From positions 28,719-92,718 of the forward strand of contig BJHQ01000019.1 of assembly GCA_014193115.1 (NCBI GenBank): a DNA stretch of 64,000 nucleotides, written 5' to 3'. Both the position numbers and the translations under genes were made by a program. This document shows, in pieces, positions 25,595 to 34,158 of the stretch. This stretch comes from Planctomycetota bacterium (GTDB lineage Bacteria; Planctomycetota; UBA11346). Each line of letters opens with the position of its first letter. Within the stretch, counting starts at the first letter, position 1. The notes below the pieces were generated by a model that searched no databases, was not told the DNA's origin, and worked only from the letters and a program-made list of their open reading frames with translations.

Positions 25595-26811
25595 GGAGTC
25601 CTCGCGGGGGTCGTGGATGAGGTGGTGGCGGATGGCGGCGCTGGCCCAGCGCCAGAGATGAAAGCGAAGCAACCGAGCTTGTTGCCGACGATGACGTCGC
25701 CGCGGCCGTCGCGGTTGATGTCGCGCACCTCGACCTGGGTGCCGACGCCGGAGGCATCATCGATCAGACGGGGTTCGAACTTGGTCGCGTCACCAGCGCC
25801 GATCTTGCGGAACCAATACAAAACTGGCGTGCCCATCGGATCGACATCGCCTTTCGATCCATGGGCCCAGCGCCGCTTTCCGGTGACGATGTCCTTCTTG
25901 CCGTCGCCATCCATGTCGTACAGGGCGACGGCATGCAATTGGGAAAAAGACACCGTATCCGGTGCGGGTTTGTCGATGATGGTGTGCTGGACAAAGGTCC
26001 GCTTGCCGTCGGCGGCGCGTTGCTGCTGGAACCAGGCCAGCCCGTAACCGTGCGCCGCCAGGCTGGTGATGACATCGGGCAGGCCGTCGCCATCGACATC
26101 GTCGACGTGCATCTGGGCTCCGCCGCCGCCGAACTTGGCGGCCTGGAGCTCCCACACCGGGTCGCCGGCAAGGGACTCGGGCTGGCGCCACCAGCCGTTG
26201 GCGACCAGCACATCCTTTTTTCCGTCGCCATCGACATCGCCGACACCCAGGCCATGCAGAAAGGTCTTTCCGCTGCCAGCCGTGCCCAGGGCATGAAACA
26301 CCCACGGTTTTTCCGCAGCCGCCCGATCCGGCTCGTACCAGCCGAGCTTCCCGCCATTCGAGCAGACCAGTTCGGCCTTGCCGTCGCCGGTCAGGTCGGT
26401 CCAGGTCGGTGATTCGGTTTCAACCGACGGACAGCAGACGGATTCCTTCCAGTTCGCCGACCCGTCACCGGGGTTGCGGTACCAGCGGCCGGCCTTGCCG
26501 GGGAAGCCGACGATCAGGACATCGGGTTTCTTGTCGCCATCGATATCATCGACGAAAGTGAAGAATTGGTTGGAATACTGCTCGGGGCTGAACGTTTTGG
26601 CCGGGAAGATTTCAGTGCGCTGGGTGAATTGCGGTCCCCGGAACCACCACGGTCCGGCGACCACGTCGATCACGCCATCGCCGTCGATGTCGCCGGCGTC
26701 GGCCCCCTCGCAGGTGAAATCCTTGTCGAGCTGGAAACGGGTGAAGCCTTCGCCCGCTTGGGCGCAGAGCGCCGCAGCGAACAGGGCGAACAAGATGCGA
26801 ACGTTGGCCAT
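25591..26811 (-). CDS. Secreted FG-GAP/VCBS repeat propeller protein
   Basis: A 406-residue secreted protein with a signal peptide (ILFALFAAALCAQAGEG). Seven calcium-loop motifs of the type DxDGDGxxD are seen: DIDGDGVID, DIDGDKKPD, DLTGDGKAE, DVDGDGKKD, DVDGDGLPD, DMDGDGKKD and DINRDGRGD. They match a seven-bladed propeller. The function is unknown, but PVC genomes often have such genes among carbohydrate-use operons. It is the first gene of the four-gene operon and is divergent from the AraC gene that starts at 26932; a Thr/Pro-rich C-terminal tail ends it. The start (MANV) at 26811 gives the proper signal peptide. Confidence 0.88.
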   Translation of the reverse strand: MANVRILFALFAAALCAQAGEGFTRFQLDKDFTCEGADAGDIDGDGVIDVVAGPWWFRGPQFTQRTEIFPAKTFSPEQYSNQFFTFVDDIDGDKKPDVLIVGFPGKAGRWYRNPGDGSANWKESVCCPSVETESPTWTDLTGDGKAELVCSNGGKLGWYEPDRAAAEKPWVFHALGTAGSGKTFLHGLGVGDVDGDGKKDVLVANGWWRQPESLAGDPVWELQAAKFGGGGAQMHVDDVDGDGLPDVITSLAAHGYGLAWFQQQRAADGKRTFVQHTIIDKPAPDTVSFSQLHAVALYDMDGDGKKDIVTGKRRWAHGSKGDVDPMGTPVLYWFRKIGAGDATKFEPRLIDDASGVGTQVEVRDINRDGRGDVIVGNKLGCFAFISGAGPAPPSATTSSTTPARTP

Positions 26812-26931
26812 GCAGGTGTATACGGGGGCTGATCGCGCCGTGAGTTGCTGAGCGCGGGTCGATTCTTGCTCCATGGCGACCTTCAAGGATTGCGTCTGCT
26901 GCCTTGGATCGATGCTGGGCTTCACCGTTCC

Positions 26932-27678
26932 ATGACTGACTTCCGCATCGACTATGCCTCCCAACTGAGCCTGCCCCCGGGCTGGCAGATGCGCGACCAC
27001 CGCCATCCCGACCAGATCGAGCTTGAAGTGATCCTCACGGGCCGGGTCGAGACCCGCTTCGCCGATGGCCGCGAGATCGTCACCGGGCCAGGCGCCTTCA
27101 AATGGCATCCCATGGGCCTGGCCCACCGTGAGCATTTGCTCGAACCGGGGCCTGGCGGCCGCCCGGCGCAGATGCTGTTCGTCATGTGCAACGTCCCGTC
27201 CACTATCGACACCGACGGCTGGCCGCTGGGCTGCGCCGATCCGAACGGCCGCCTGGCGACGATCCTGACCTGGATGATCGAGTCGCAAAAACAGACCAGC
27301 CTGCACCAGCACCTGATCGCCCTGCTCGATGCCGAACTGATCCGCCTGGCCCGCCCCGAATCAGCCATGGTCTCAGCGATTCGGTCCTTCATCAGCGATC
27401 GTGTCGATCAGCCGCTCACCCTCGACGATCTCGCCAACCACGTGCATCTCAGCCGGTTCCATTTCTGTCGGGCCTTCCGCCGCTCCTGCGGACAGACGCC
27501 GATGGAGTTCCTCCGCGCCCAGCGCCTGGTCGCGGCCCGGGCCATGCGCCAGTCAACCGGGATGCCGCTGCGCGCCATCGCCCCGTTGGTCGGATTCAAA
27601 AATGGACATCACCTGAGCCGGGCGCTCAATCGACCGTCCCAGACAGGGCCGACGACCCTCGAAGACAACGAGCAATAA
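26932..27678 (+). CDS. AraC-family transcriptional regulator, operon-linked
   Basis: A 248-residue regulator. The N-terminal cupin-like part (RDHRHPDQIELEVILTGRVE, then FKWHPMGLAHREH) is followed by two helix-turn-helix motifs (LTLDDLANHVHLSRFHFCRA and PLRAIAPLVGFKNGHHLSRA). Its start is 120 bases from the divergent VCBS gene, so it most likely controls the four-gene VCBS-epimerase-propeller-cytochrome operon. The C-terminal helix-turn-helix ends earlier than in most AraC proteins. A dispersed GCGATG element follows the stop. Confidence 0.9.
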   Translation: MTDFRIDYASQLSLPPGWQMRDHRHPDQIELEVILTGRVETRFADGREIVTGPGAFKWHPMGLAHREHLLEPGPGGRPAQMLFVMCNVPSTIDTDGWPLGCADPNGRLATILTWMIESQKQTSLHQHLIALLDAELIRLARPESAMVSAIRSFISDRVDQPLTLDDLANHVHLSRFHFCRAFRRSCGQTPMEFLRAQRLVAARAMRQSTGMPLRAIAPLVGFKNGHHLSRALNRPSQTGPTTLEDNEQ

Positions 27679-27810
27679 GGGCCCACGCAGGATTTCCTGA
27701 TACGGATCCGGTGCGGCGATGCCCACATCGCTCTGGTATTGCTCGATGTCGCGGAACCATCCCCTCATGAAAACAGCTGCAACGATTCGACCAGGCTGCC
27801 AATGGTACCT

Positions 27811-27855
27811 GCGTCGCGCCGGCGATGCGGGCATCGCCGCTCCGCAAAGCGCGCC
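27811..27855. repeat. Dispersed GCGATG element, copy A2 (inverted)
   Basis: GCGTCGCGCCGGCGATGCGG and GCATCGCCGCTCCGCAAAGC form one copy in the opposite direction to those at 7521 and 53821. A partial copy, GCGGCGATGCCCACATCGC, lies at about 27713-27731. Confidence 0.6.
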
Positions 27856-27891
27856 TACAATCTACTAGTTGTTGCCCGAGCCCTAACCGAT

Positions 27892-28974
27892 TTAGGGAGC
27901 GAGGCGACGGTAATTGTCGTGGCTTTTCGCGAGCGGCAGCGGAACCCGCTCGCCGGTCCGGGCGGCGCCATAGGCCGCGCTGATCAGCTCCAGGGCCGGA
28001 CGGCCGGTAGCGAGGGCGAAGGCCGGGTCGACGGCGCCGCGGCCGGCAGCGGCCCAGATCCGCGCCATCCGGAACCACAGCTGATCGATATCGGAAGGAG
28101 GCGGATCGGACGGCAGATCGGCGAGCACCCGATCGATCGCCGCCTGGATCAGCGGTTCGCTGGAGGTGATCCGCCAGCGCGGCTGGGAATAGCCATACGG
28201 GGCATCGCCGAATTCGGCCTGCAAATGCTGCCAGCAGAGCAGACCGCGAGTCAGCTCGCGGTTGGCGTGGACGCTGACCGTGGCGGTCAGCCAGCCACCG
28301 CCGGTCAGGCCGGCGATCAGGGCGGCGGTGTCCTCCAGTTCGATTGGATGGACCAGGGTGGCAGCATGGGCCTGGACCCATTGCGGCGCCGGAATCAGGC
28401 CGAGCACCAGGTCCAGGACATGGACAGCCAAACCGGTCAGCGGCCCGCCGAGCTCGGTCGCATGTTTTCCCCGCCATGGGACTGCATAATAATCGCTGCC
28501 GCGCCGCCAGACGGTCTCGACGGTGCCGTGCATGAAGGAACCTGCGAGTCCGGCGGCCAGCACCGCGCGCAGCCCTCGTGGACCATCGCCCAAGCGGTTC
28601 TGGAGCACCGGCACCACGGTCTTTCCGGACGCATCCTGGCGCAGGACCAGGTCATCGAATTCAGCCAAGGAGCCCGCCAGGGGCTTTTCCAAGACCACAT
28701 GCTTGCCGGCAGCGAGGGCTGCCCGGGCGCCGCTGGCGTGCAGGAACGGCGGCGTGCACAGCGAGACCATGGCGGCCTCGCTGGCCAGCACTGCCTCCTG
28801 ATCCGCCACCACTTGGCAGCCGGGATGGCGGGCCGCCAAGGCTGCGGCTTTTTCCCGGTCGATATCGCAGATCGCGACCAGGCGCACCCCGGGTTGCGAA
28901 GCGAATGCGGCGGCATGGGTGCTGGCGATGCCGCCTGCACCGACCAGGGCGACGGGGAGATCTGCGGCAGGCAT
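27892..28974 (-). CDS. Gfo/Idh/MocA-family oxidoreductase
   Basis: A 360-residue NAD(P)-dependent oxidoreductase, a family that oxidises or reduces sugars and inositols. The Rossmann fold opens with VALVGAGGIASTHAAAFAS, and the EKP motif is present (VVLEKPLAGS), together with the NRLGDGPRGLRAVL and LAVHVLDLVLGLI stretches of the second domain. The ATG at 28974 places the Rossmann motif correctly. It reads toward the AraC gene (convergent); the PVC phylum has many paralogs, so the substrate is not inferable. Repeat DNA lies upstream. Confidence 0.88.
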   Translation of the reverse strand: MPAADLPVALVGAGGIASTHAAAFASQPGVRLVAICDIDREKAAALAARHPGCQVVADQEAVLASEAAMVSLCTPPFLHASGARAALAAGKHVVLEKPLAGSLAEFDDLVLRQDASGKTVVPVLQNRLGDGPRGLRAVLAAGLAGSFMHGTVETVWRRGSDYYAVPWRGKHATELGGPLTGLAVHVLDLVLGLIPAPQWVQAHAATLVHPIELEDTAALIAGLTGGGWLTATVSVHANRELTRGLLCWQHLQAEFGDAPYGYSQPRWRITSSEPLIQAAIDRVLADLPSDPPPSDIDQLWFRMARIWAAAGRGAVDPAFALATGRPALELISAAYGAARTGERVPLPLAKSHDNYRRLAP

Positions 28975-29303
28975 GCGCGCAGGCTGCGCCACCCCGGTGC
29001 GGGGCAAGGCCACACAAGCCCGACCAGATCGCAATCCGTTCCTCCTGAAAATGCAGTTGGGAACCGCCAAGACGTCACAACGCCAAGTGGTGGAAGGCTC
29101 AACGAACATCCGTCCTTCAGCTCCCACCTGCTCCCGTTCGGTGGTCCAGCCAGCTGAGCCCTTCCCAGGTTTTTCTTTGGCATCTTGGCGTCTTGGCGGT
29201 TCATCCGCTTTATTGGCTGGTGGCCGAGCGGCGTGCGACACCGTCGGCTGCGTTGCCCCATCGCCGTACTGGCCGCTGGCTTGGTCGTGATCATCATCCG
29301 CCC
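28975..29303. repeat. Gene-free 329 bases with an inverted pair of the NRQDA element
   Basis: GAACCGCCAAGACGTCACAA (from 29061, plus) and CATCTTGGCGTCTTGGCGGT (29181-29200, minus) face each other about 110 bases apart. No credible gene was seen between the oxidoreductase and the 599-residue protein. The translated shadow NRQDAKMPKK is a common kind of spurious protein. Confidence 0.65.
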
Positions 29304-31103
29304 ATGCCGCCTCGCACCCGAACCGCCGCCAGCACCTCCCCAGCCCGTCCTGGAGCGAAGGCCCCCGCTGGCAAGGAGGCCGCAGCGCCGGCCCGGACCG
29401 GTGCCAGGCCAGCCACCGAACCGGCGACCCGGCGGACCGGTCCTTCCGAAAAAAATCAGGGATTCCTGCGTCGCAACCTGCCGCTGCTGATCATCGGAGC
29501 AGTCGTCGTGGTGGCGCTGATCGTCGCCGTGTCGTGGTATCCGGTACGGCGGGCGATCGCCCTTGGCCATCTCGATACCTTCAAACCGGAATCCCCCAGC
29601 GATCTGGCGCCATTCCGCCTGCCGGAAGCCATCGCCGCTGCTGATGCTTATCTCGACATCGTCGCGAAGCAGCGCGGCTGGGCGGAAAACGCCGTGTACA
29701 CCGACCGCGGACCGATCGAGGCCCAGCTCCATCTGTCGAAAGTCGTCGGCAGCGTCGGTGGCATGGTGTTCCTCTGTGAAAAGCCGGGCCTCACCCTGAA
29801 CCAGCGGGTCGCCGCCCTGACCGGGCTGGCCGAGGTCTACCAGTCCGGGAAGAACGACCGCGACCGGCTGCCCGGCAGCCTTGAGAACTGGGCCGAAGGA
29901 ACCGCCCTGCCCGAAGGCGCTGCCGAACCCGCCGCCGGGCGCGCCATTTCAGCCGCAGCGATCGCGGTCATCGCCAAAGCCAATCGCGAAGGCGCGGTCA
30001 GACTGCTCGCCGGGATGGTCGCCAAGCCCGGGACCGATCCGCTGCGTGCCGACCAAGCCCTCACCGCGCTGGCCAAGATGGCCGCCGACGGGGACATCAC
30101 CGCGCTGGGTTCCGCCATCGGCCTGCTCGCTGGCACCGCTGGTGACCTGGTGCTGGCCAATCCGCAGCTGTGCGACGCCATCCGCAACCAATCCCGGCCC
30201 TCCCACCTGAAACCCCTGATCGAGCGGCTCGGCGATCAACGTCCAGGAATCCGTGGCTTGGCCCTGGCCGGCCTCGGCGCGCCAGGCATGGCCCTGGGCG
30301 AATCCCCCGACGACCAAGCCAAGCGGCGTGACCTCGGCCAATCGATCGGCCAGCGGATCACCGTAGATGCAGACAAGGCCGAACTGTCCGGCGCGCTGAA
30401 GGCCGTCCGCACCCTGCGCCTCAGCGGCTCACGCGACGCCGTGCTGGCACTGGCGCCCAAGATCAGCGAACTCGGTCTGGACGGCATCGATGGCCAGGCG
30501 CTCGGCCTGATCGTCGCAGATGCCTGCCTGCCGTCGGTCTACAGCAAGGCCACGCCCGACCAGCAGCAATGGGCGGAAGGCACCGTCGATGCCCTGGCGG
30601 CACTGCTCGACCAGCCGACCACCCGCCCGGTCGGAGCCGCCGGGCTCAGCCGTCCGACCAGCGGCTGGGAGACCAGCCCGGCCCTGCGCCGCGCTCTCGA
30701 CCGCTTAGCCGCCACCACCGATCCGCTGTGCATCCAGACCTTGCGCGATCTGGTCAGCAAGGCGTACAACCGGCCCGATGTCGCCCAAGCCAACGGACTC
30801 GACGCCAATGCCTGGAAAGGCTTCCTCGACAAGGACCGGCCACGGAGCGCAAAATGGGCCGAGTGGCAGCAGTGGATCGAAGCCAATGGCGCCGACGTCT
30901 CACGGGTCAACGCCGGTCGTAAACGCCTGGCCGAAGCCAAAGCCTTTATTGAGGCAGCGATGAAAGAGCTGGACAGTTGGCTGGCCGAACCGAACTTCGC
31001 CGCACCCCTCGGCCTGACCACGGCCAAGCTCAAGAGCTGGAGAACCGCTACCCTGGGAACGCTGCATTTCTCGGTCCAGAAGGCGTTCGCCGGGTCGCTT
31101 TAG
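29304..31103 (+). CDS. Membrane-anchored HEAT-like helical protein, unknown function
   Basis: A 599-residue protein. It has a Pro/Ala/Thr/Arg-rich cytoplasmic head (1-52), one membrane span at about 55-78 (LPLLIIGAVVVVALIVAV), then about 500 residues of helical repeats without signs of an active site (RVAALTGLAEVYQ, RADQALTALAKMAADGD, RGLALAGLGAP). These resemble HEAT-type pairs, so a scaffold or protein-contact role is the best guess. I do not recognise the family. The start at 29304 is the first ATG that gives a compact head. Immediately after the stop begins the 157-bp repeat array. Confidence 0.65.
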   Translation: MPPRTRTAASTSPARPGAKAPAGKEAAAPARTGARPATEPATRRTGPSEKNQGFLRRNLPLLIIGAVVVVALIVAVSWYPVRRAIALGHLDTFKPESPSDLAPFRLPEAIAAADAYLDIVAKQRGWAENAVYTDRGPIEAQLHLSKVVGSVGGMVFLCEKPGLTLNQRVAALTGLAEVYQSGKNDRDRLPGSLENWAEGTALPEGAAEPAAGRAISAAAIAVIAKANREGAVRLLAGMVAKPGTDPLRADQALTALAKMAADGDITALGSAIGLLAGTAGDLVLANPQLCDAIRNQSRPSHLKPLIERLGDQRPGIRGLALAGLGAPGMALGESPDDQAKRRDLGQSIGQRITVDADKAELSGALKAVRTLRLSGSRDAVLALAPKISELGLDGIDGQALGLIVADACLPSVYSKATPDQQQWAEGTVDALAALLDQPTTRPVGAAGLSRPTSGWETSPALRRALDRLAATTDPLCIQTLRDLVSKAYNRPDVAQANGLDANAWKGFLDKDRPRSAKWAEWQQWIEANGADVSRVNAGRKRLAEAKAFIEAAMKELDSWLAEPNFAAPLGLTTAKLKSWRTATLGTLHFSVQKAFAGSL

Positions 31104-31819
31104 TTTCGGTGGGCTTCGCCCCCCGGGCCCCCCGCGGCCTTGGTCGGCGCTCGTTTTCCTCCGGAAAACGTGGGCGCATCGCCTCCGGCGATTTTCTGCG
31201 CCCACCGCGCCTCGGGCAGCCGTTCCCCTCTCGCTTTGCTCGGGGGGACCCCTCGGTTTGTTTCGTTGGGCTTTGCCCCCCGGGCCCCCCGCGGCCTTGG
31301 TCGGCGCTCGTTTTCCTCCGGAAAACGTGGGCGCATCGCCTCCGGCGATTTTCTGCGCCCACCGCGCCTCGGACGGCCGTTCCCCTCTCGCTTTGCTCGG
31401 GGGGACCCCTCGGTTTGTTTCGTGGGGCTTTGCCCCCCGGCGGCCCTTCGGGCCTGTCCAGCTCCGCTGCGCTCCGCGCTGCGCAGGTCGCAGGCCTTCG
31501 GCCTGCTGCCGCCTGCGGCGGCGCCTGCTCCGCCCCCCGGCCTTGGTCGGCGCTCGTTTTCCTCCGGAAAACGTGGGCGCATCGCCTCCGGCGATTTTCT
31601 GCGCCCACCGCGCCTCGGACGGCCGTTCCCCTCTCGCTTTGCTCGGGGGGACCCTGCTGTTTGTTTCGTGGGGCTTCGCCCCCCGGGCCCCCCACGGCCT
31701 TGGTCGGCGCTCGTTTTCCTCCGGAAAACGTGGGCGCATCGCCTTCGGCGATTTTCTGCGCCCAACTCGCCTCGGGCGGCCGTTCCCCTCTCGCTGCGCT
31801 CGGGGGACCCCTCGGTTTG
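31104..31819. repeat. Tandem array of four 157-bp hairpin-rich units
   Basis: The marker TGGTCGGCGCTCGTTTTCCT starts at 31141, 31298, 31544 and 31701. Spacings are 157, 246 and 157; unit 3 has an extra 89 bases of palindromic DNA near 31440-31530. Each unit holds TTTTCCTCCGGAAAA and a larger stem GGGCGCA...TGCGCCC with inner CGCC/GGCG arms, plus GGGGCTTTGCCCC. As 157 is not divisible by 3, the units cannot encode a protein repeat, although all frames happen to be open because of the base composition. The array is intergenic, between a membrane protein and a lipoprotein. Confidence 0.9.
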
Positions 31820-31952
31820 TATCGAGGGCTTCTTTGTTTCGGGGGCTTCTCTCTGCGTGGCTCGATGGACTTACTTTTGCGCCGTTGGCCGGCTGTCAGG
31901 TGCTGTTGACCCGGCACCTGTGCAGGCTATTCCAGGCGCCCAGGAACCTGCC

Positions 31953-32441
31953 ATGCGTCTCGCCGCCCTTGTCGTCCTGTCCTTCGTCTTTGCCGCCGGT
32001 CTGGTTACCGGCTGCGGCAAAGGCCGTGACACCAACGCTGGAACCTCGGTCACGGGCACCAACGAGGCCGGGCTGCGCGCCACGGTTTTCGTCACGCGCG
32101 CTGATGATCGCTGGTTCGAGGCCCGCCTGACCCTCGAAAACACGGGAAAACAGATCATTCTGTTCAAGAACGCCCCGGGTGATCGCATCCCCGGATTCCG
32201 CCTCGCCGCTGCTGGCCAGCCGCCGTTCGGCGCCAACGCCGGAATCTGGGCCAAATCCAGGGCCACTTACTTGTCCGAACTCATTGCTGGTGGCAGCAGC
32301 GAGCTGGAGATGAAATGGAAATTCGAAGTTCCGCCCAAGCCCAAGGCCGGCTATGACTGGACGGTCACCATCACCAACTTGTTCATCGGCGATGAGAAGA
32401 TCGCAGATGTCGTCCTGTCGCGGGCGGCCAGCGCCAAATAA
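31953..32441 (+). CDS. Putative outer-envelope lipoprotein
   Basis: A 162-residue protein with a lipoprotein signal: MRLAALVVLSFVFAAGL and lipobox VTGC, placing the lipidated cysteine at residue 21. The mature part is a single beta-rich domain (ARLTLENTGKQIILFKNAPG, WTVTITNLFIGDEKI) with no motif I recognise. A CAGGA sequence precedes the ATG. The 157-bp repeat array lies just upstream, and a perfect hairpin (32471-32487) follows the stop. LolA at 14569 would deliver such a protein. Confidence 0.75.
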   Translation: MRLAALVVLSFVFAAGLVTGCGKGRDTNAGTSVTGTNEAGLRATVFVTRADDRWFEARLTLENTGKQIILFKNAPGDRIPGFRLAAAGQPPFGANAGIWAKSRATYLSELIAGGSSELEMKWKFEVPPKPKAGYDWTVTITNLFIGDEKIADVVLSRAASAK

Positions 32442-32470
32442 TCAAACGATTTTCGTCAATTCTTGATAGA

Positions 32471-32487
32471 CCGGAGGCATCCTCCGG
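32471..32487. terminator. Perfect hairpin after the lipoprotein gene
   Basis: CCGGAGG, loop CAT, CCTCCGG. No T-run follows. It lies between the stop of the lipoprotein gene and the 3-prime end of miaA and may serve both directions. Confidence 0.55.
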
Positions 32488-32489
32488 TC

Positions 32490-32711
32490 ATGCGCCAGCC
32501 GCTCACCGACGAAGCCGCCCGTCTGCTGTCCTGGGATTTCGCTCGGGAACACCGTGAAACCCGGTCTCTGGCCGGGTGGGCGCGGCGCTGGACCCGGTTC
32601 GTGATCCGCGACGAACGCCCCATCGCCCTCAACTGGGCCTTGCTGCTCCGTCCCTTTGCCCTGCCCTTCCGGCGCGGCGGGCTGGCGGAGGTTCCGGCGC
32701 TGGCGGTCTGA
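32490..32711 (+). CDS. Doubtful 73-residue ORF overlapping the 3-prime end of miaA
   Basis: An ATG at 32490 opens 73 residues rich in R, L and A (LLSWDFAREHRETRSLAGW, RWTRFVIRDERPIALNWALL). Its last 83 bases overlap the miaA coding region on the other strand. The only nearby ribosome site would be within the hairpin at 32471-32487. It may be real and regulated by the hairpin, or just open by composition. Confidence 0.25.
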   Translation: MRQPLTDEAARLLSWDFAREHRETRSLAGWARRWTRFVIRDERPIALNWALLLRPFALPFRRGGLAEVPALAV

Positions 32712-33654
32712 CCGACAAGGGATCATCGGGCAGGATCTCTCCGCCCGCGAGGAATCGTCTGGCTAGCGCCTCGGCCCGATCCGCCAGATCCGCAGCGTCA
32801 CCCGGCAGCCAGACCAGATCGGCCATTCCGCGGTACCAGGTCAGCTGGTGCTTGGCGAGGTGCCGCGACGCCAGCTCGACCTGCTGTTGAGCCGTTGCCA
32901 GGTCGCAGTGTCCGGCCAGGTGGTTGAGTACTTCCTTATAGCCAACCGCCTGGCTCGCCTCAGGCGACAACCGGCCACGCAGGCCGGCGACTTCGGCGAC
33001 CAGGCCAGCCTGGAACATGCCGGCGCATCGCTGGGCGATGCGGTGGTGCAGGATCGCCTTCGGCCAGTGCAGGCCGAGGTGCAGCGTGCGCAGATCGCTC
33101 CGGCGCACGCCGTCAGAGGTGTGGAACGAGCTGTACGGCTTTCCGGTCAGGCGGATCACCTCAAGGGCGCGCACGATCCGGCGTTGGTCGTTGGGATGGC
33201 GCCCGGCGGCATAGACCGGGTCCAATTGCTGCAATTCAAGCCAGAGCGCTGCCCGATCCTGCTCAAAGGCGGCGTTCAGGCGGTCGCGCACCGCGGCGTC
33301 GCGCGGAGCGCCGGCGGTCAGACCCTCGACCAGGGCCTTGGAGTAGAGCGGACTGCCGCCGGCGACCACGGCGACCCGATCGCGGGAGCGCAGGTCACGC
33401 AGCACCGCCTCGGCCAAGCCGAGCCAACGCGCCACATCGCAGCGATCGTCGGGTTCAACCACCGAAATCAGATGATGCGGCGCCAGCGCCAGTTCCGCCG
33501 GTCCCGGTTTGGCGGTGCCGACCTCCAGGCCGCGATAGACCGCCATGGCGTCGGCGCTGATCACCTCGCCGCCCAGGCGCGCTGCCAGCTGGGCCGCCAA
33601 GGCCGATTTGCCCGACGCGGTCGGACCGACCACCAGGATGACCGGTTGGACCAT
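32629..33654 (-). CDS. miaA: tRNA dimethylallyltransferase
   Basis: A 341-residue enzyme that adds the dimethylallyl group to A37 of tRNAs reading codons that start with U. The P-loop is GPTASGKS (10-17), followed by the invariant ISADAMAVYRGLEVGTAKP, then HHLISVVEPDD and GGSPLYSKALVEGL. The QSRQ-like tRNA segments are represented by HPNDQRRIVRALEV and GYKEVLNHLAG, and the ending KHQLTWYRGM is conserved. The last 30 residues are Pro/Arg-rich and extend beyond the usual family length. The start MVQPVILVVG is the first ATG before the P-loop. Confidence 0.95.
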   Translation of the reverse strand: MVQPVILVVGPTASGKSALAAQLAARLGGEVISADAMAVYRGLEVGTAKPGPAELALAPHHLISVVEPDDRCDVARWLGLAEAVLRDLRSRDRVAVVAGGSPLYSKALVEGLTAGAPRDAAVRDRLNAAFEQDRAALWLELQQLDPVYAAGRHPNDQRRIVRALEVIRLTGKPYSSFHTSDGVRRSDLRTLHLGLHWPKAILHHRIAQRCAGMFQAGLVAEVAGLRGRLSPEASQAVGYKEVLNHLAGHCDLATAQQQVELASRHLAKHQLTWYRGMADLVWLPGDAADLADRAEALARRFLAGGEILPDDPLSVRPPAPEPPPARRAGRAGQRDGAARPS

Positions 33655-34158
33655 CGCTGCGGATTAACTGCTGTGGAAGCTGGCCGCCAAGAGCCGCAAC
33701 GGGCACCCCACTCGTAGGCTGAACCAGGTCGCACGGAGTGCGGCGCTCAGGGCTCGCCAGTTCCTCGACTCGGAGCGCCGCACTCCGTGCGGCCGGAGCC
33801 CTCCGGCTTCGGAGAACGACCACGCCAAACCAAGCCGAGCTGGCGCTCGGCGCTCCCAGCACAGGAGTGCGGCGCTCAGGGCTCGCCAGTTCCTCAACTC
33901 GGAGCGCCGCACTCCGTGCGGCCGATATACGCAATCGACCTCGCCACAGACCCGGAAGTTTTAACCAGGCCGCACGGAGTGCGGCGCTCCGGGTGCGGCC
34001 GAACCACGCCACCGAGCTCACAGCCTAAGCTGTTCATGCAGTAGCGCCCAGCGGTCGGTCGGCGAGAGCCCTGTTCGGCGCTTGCCATGCGCTTGGCGCT
34101 TGCCGTGCGCTCGCGCTAGGCGCTTGCGGTGGACGCCGATTGCAGCCAGCGTGGTCAG
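33655..34158. repeat. Gene-free 504 bases full of palindromic elements
   Basis: GCACGGAGTGCGGCGCTC (33731-33748) pairs with GAGCGCCGCACTCCGTGC (33773-33790), an 18-bp stem. A second copy has a 14-bp stem at 33864-33877 and 33902-33915, and a third arm lies at 33972-33989. A GAGCTGGCGCTC element lies between them (33832-33859). Further right, near 34077-34128, is a run of GCGCTTGCC-type steps. No gene was seen. Confidence 0.8.

Noticed and set aside
28437..29732. 431-residue open frame on the minus strand
   Set aside because: It overlaps the oxidoreductase gene in another frame and reads through the NRQDA repeat; no domain is seen.
30977..31909. Long open frames on both strands through the 157-bp repeat array
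   Set aside because: The repeat period shifts the frame, all frames are open because of high GC, and there is no ribosome site or conserved domain. The lipoprotein at 31953 has a clear start of its own.
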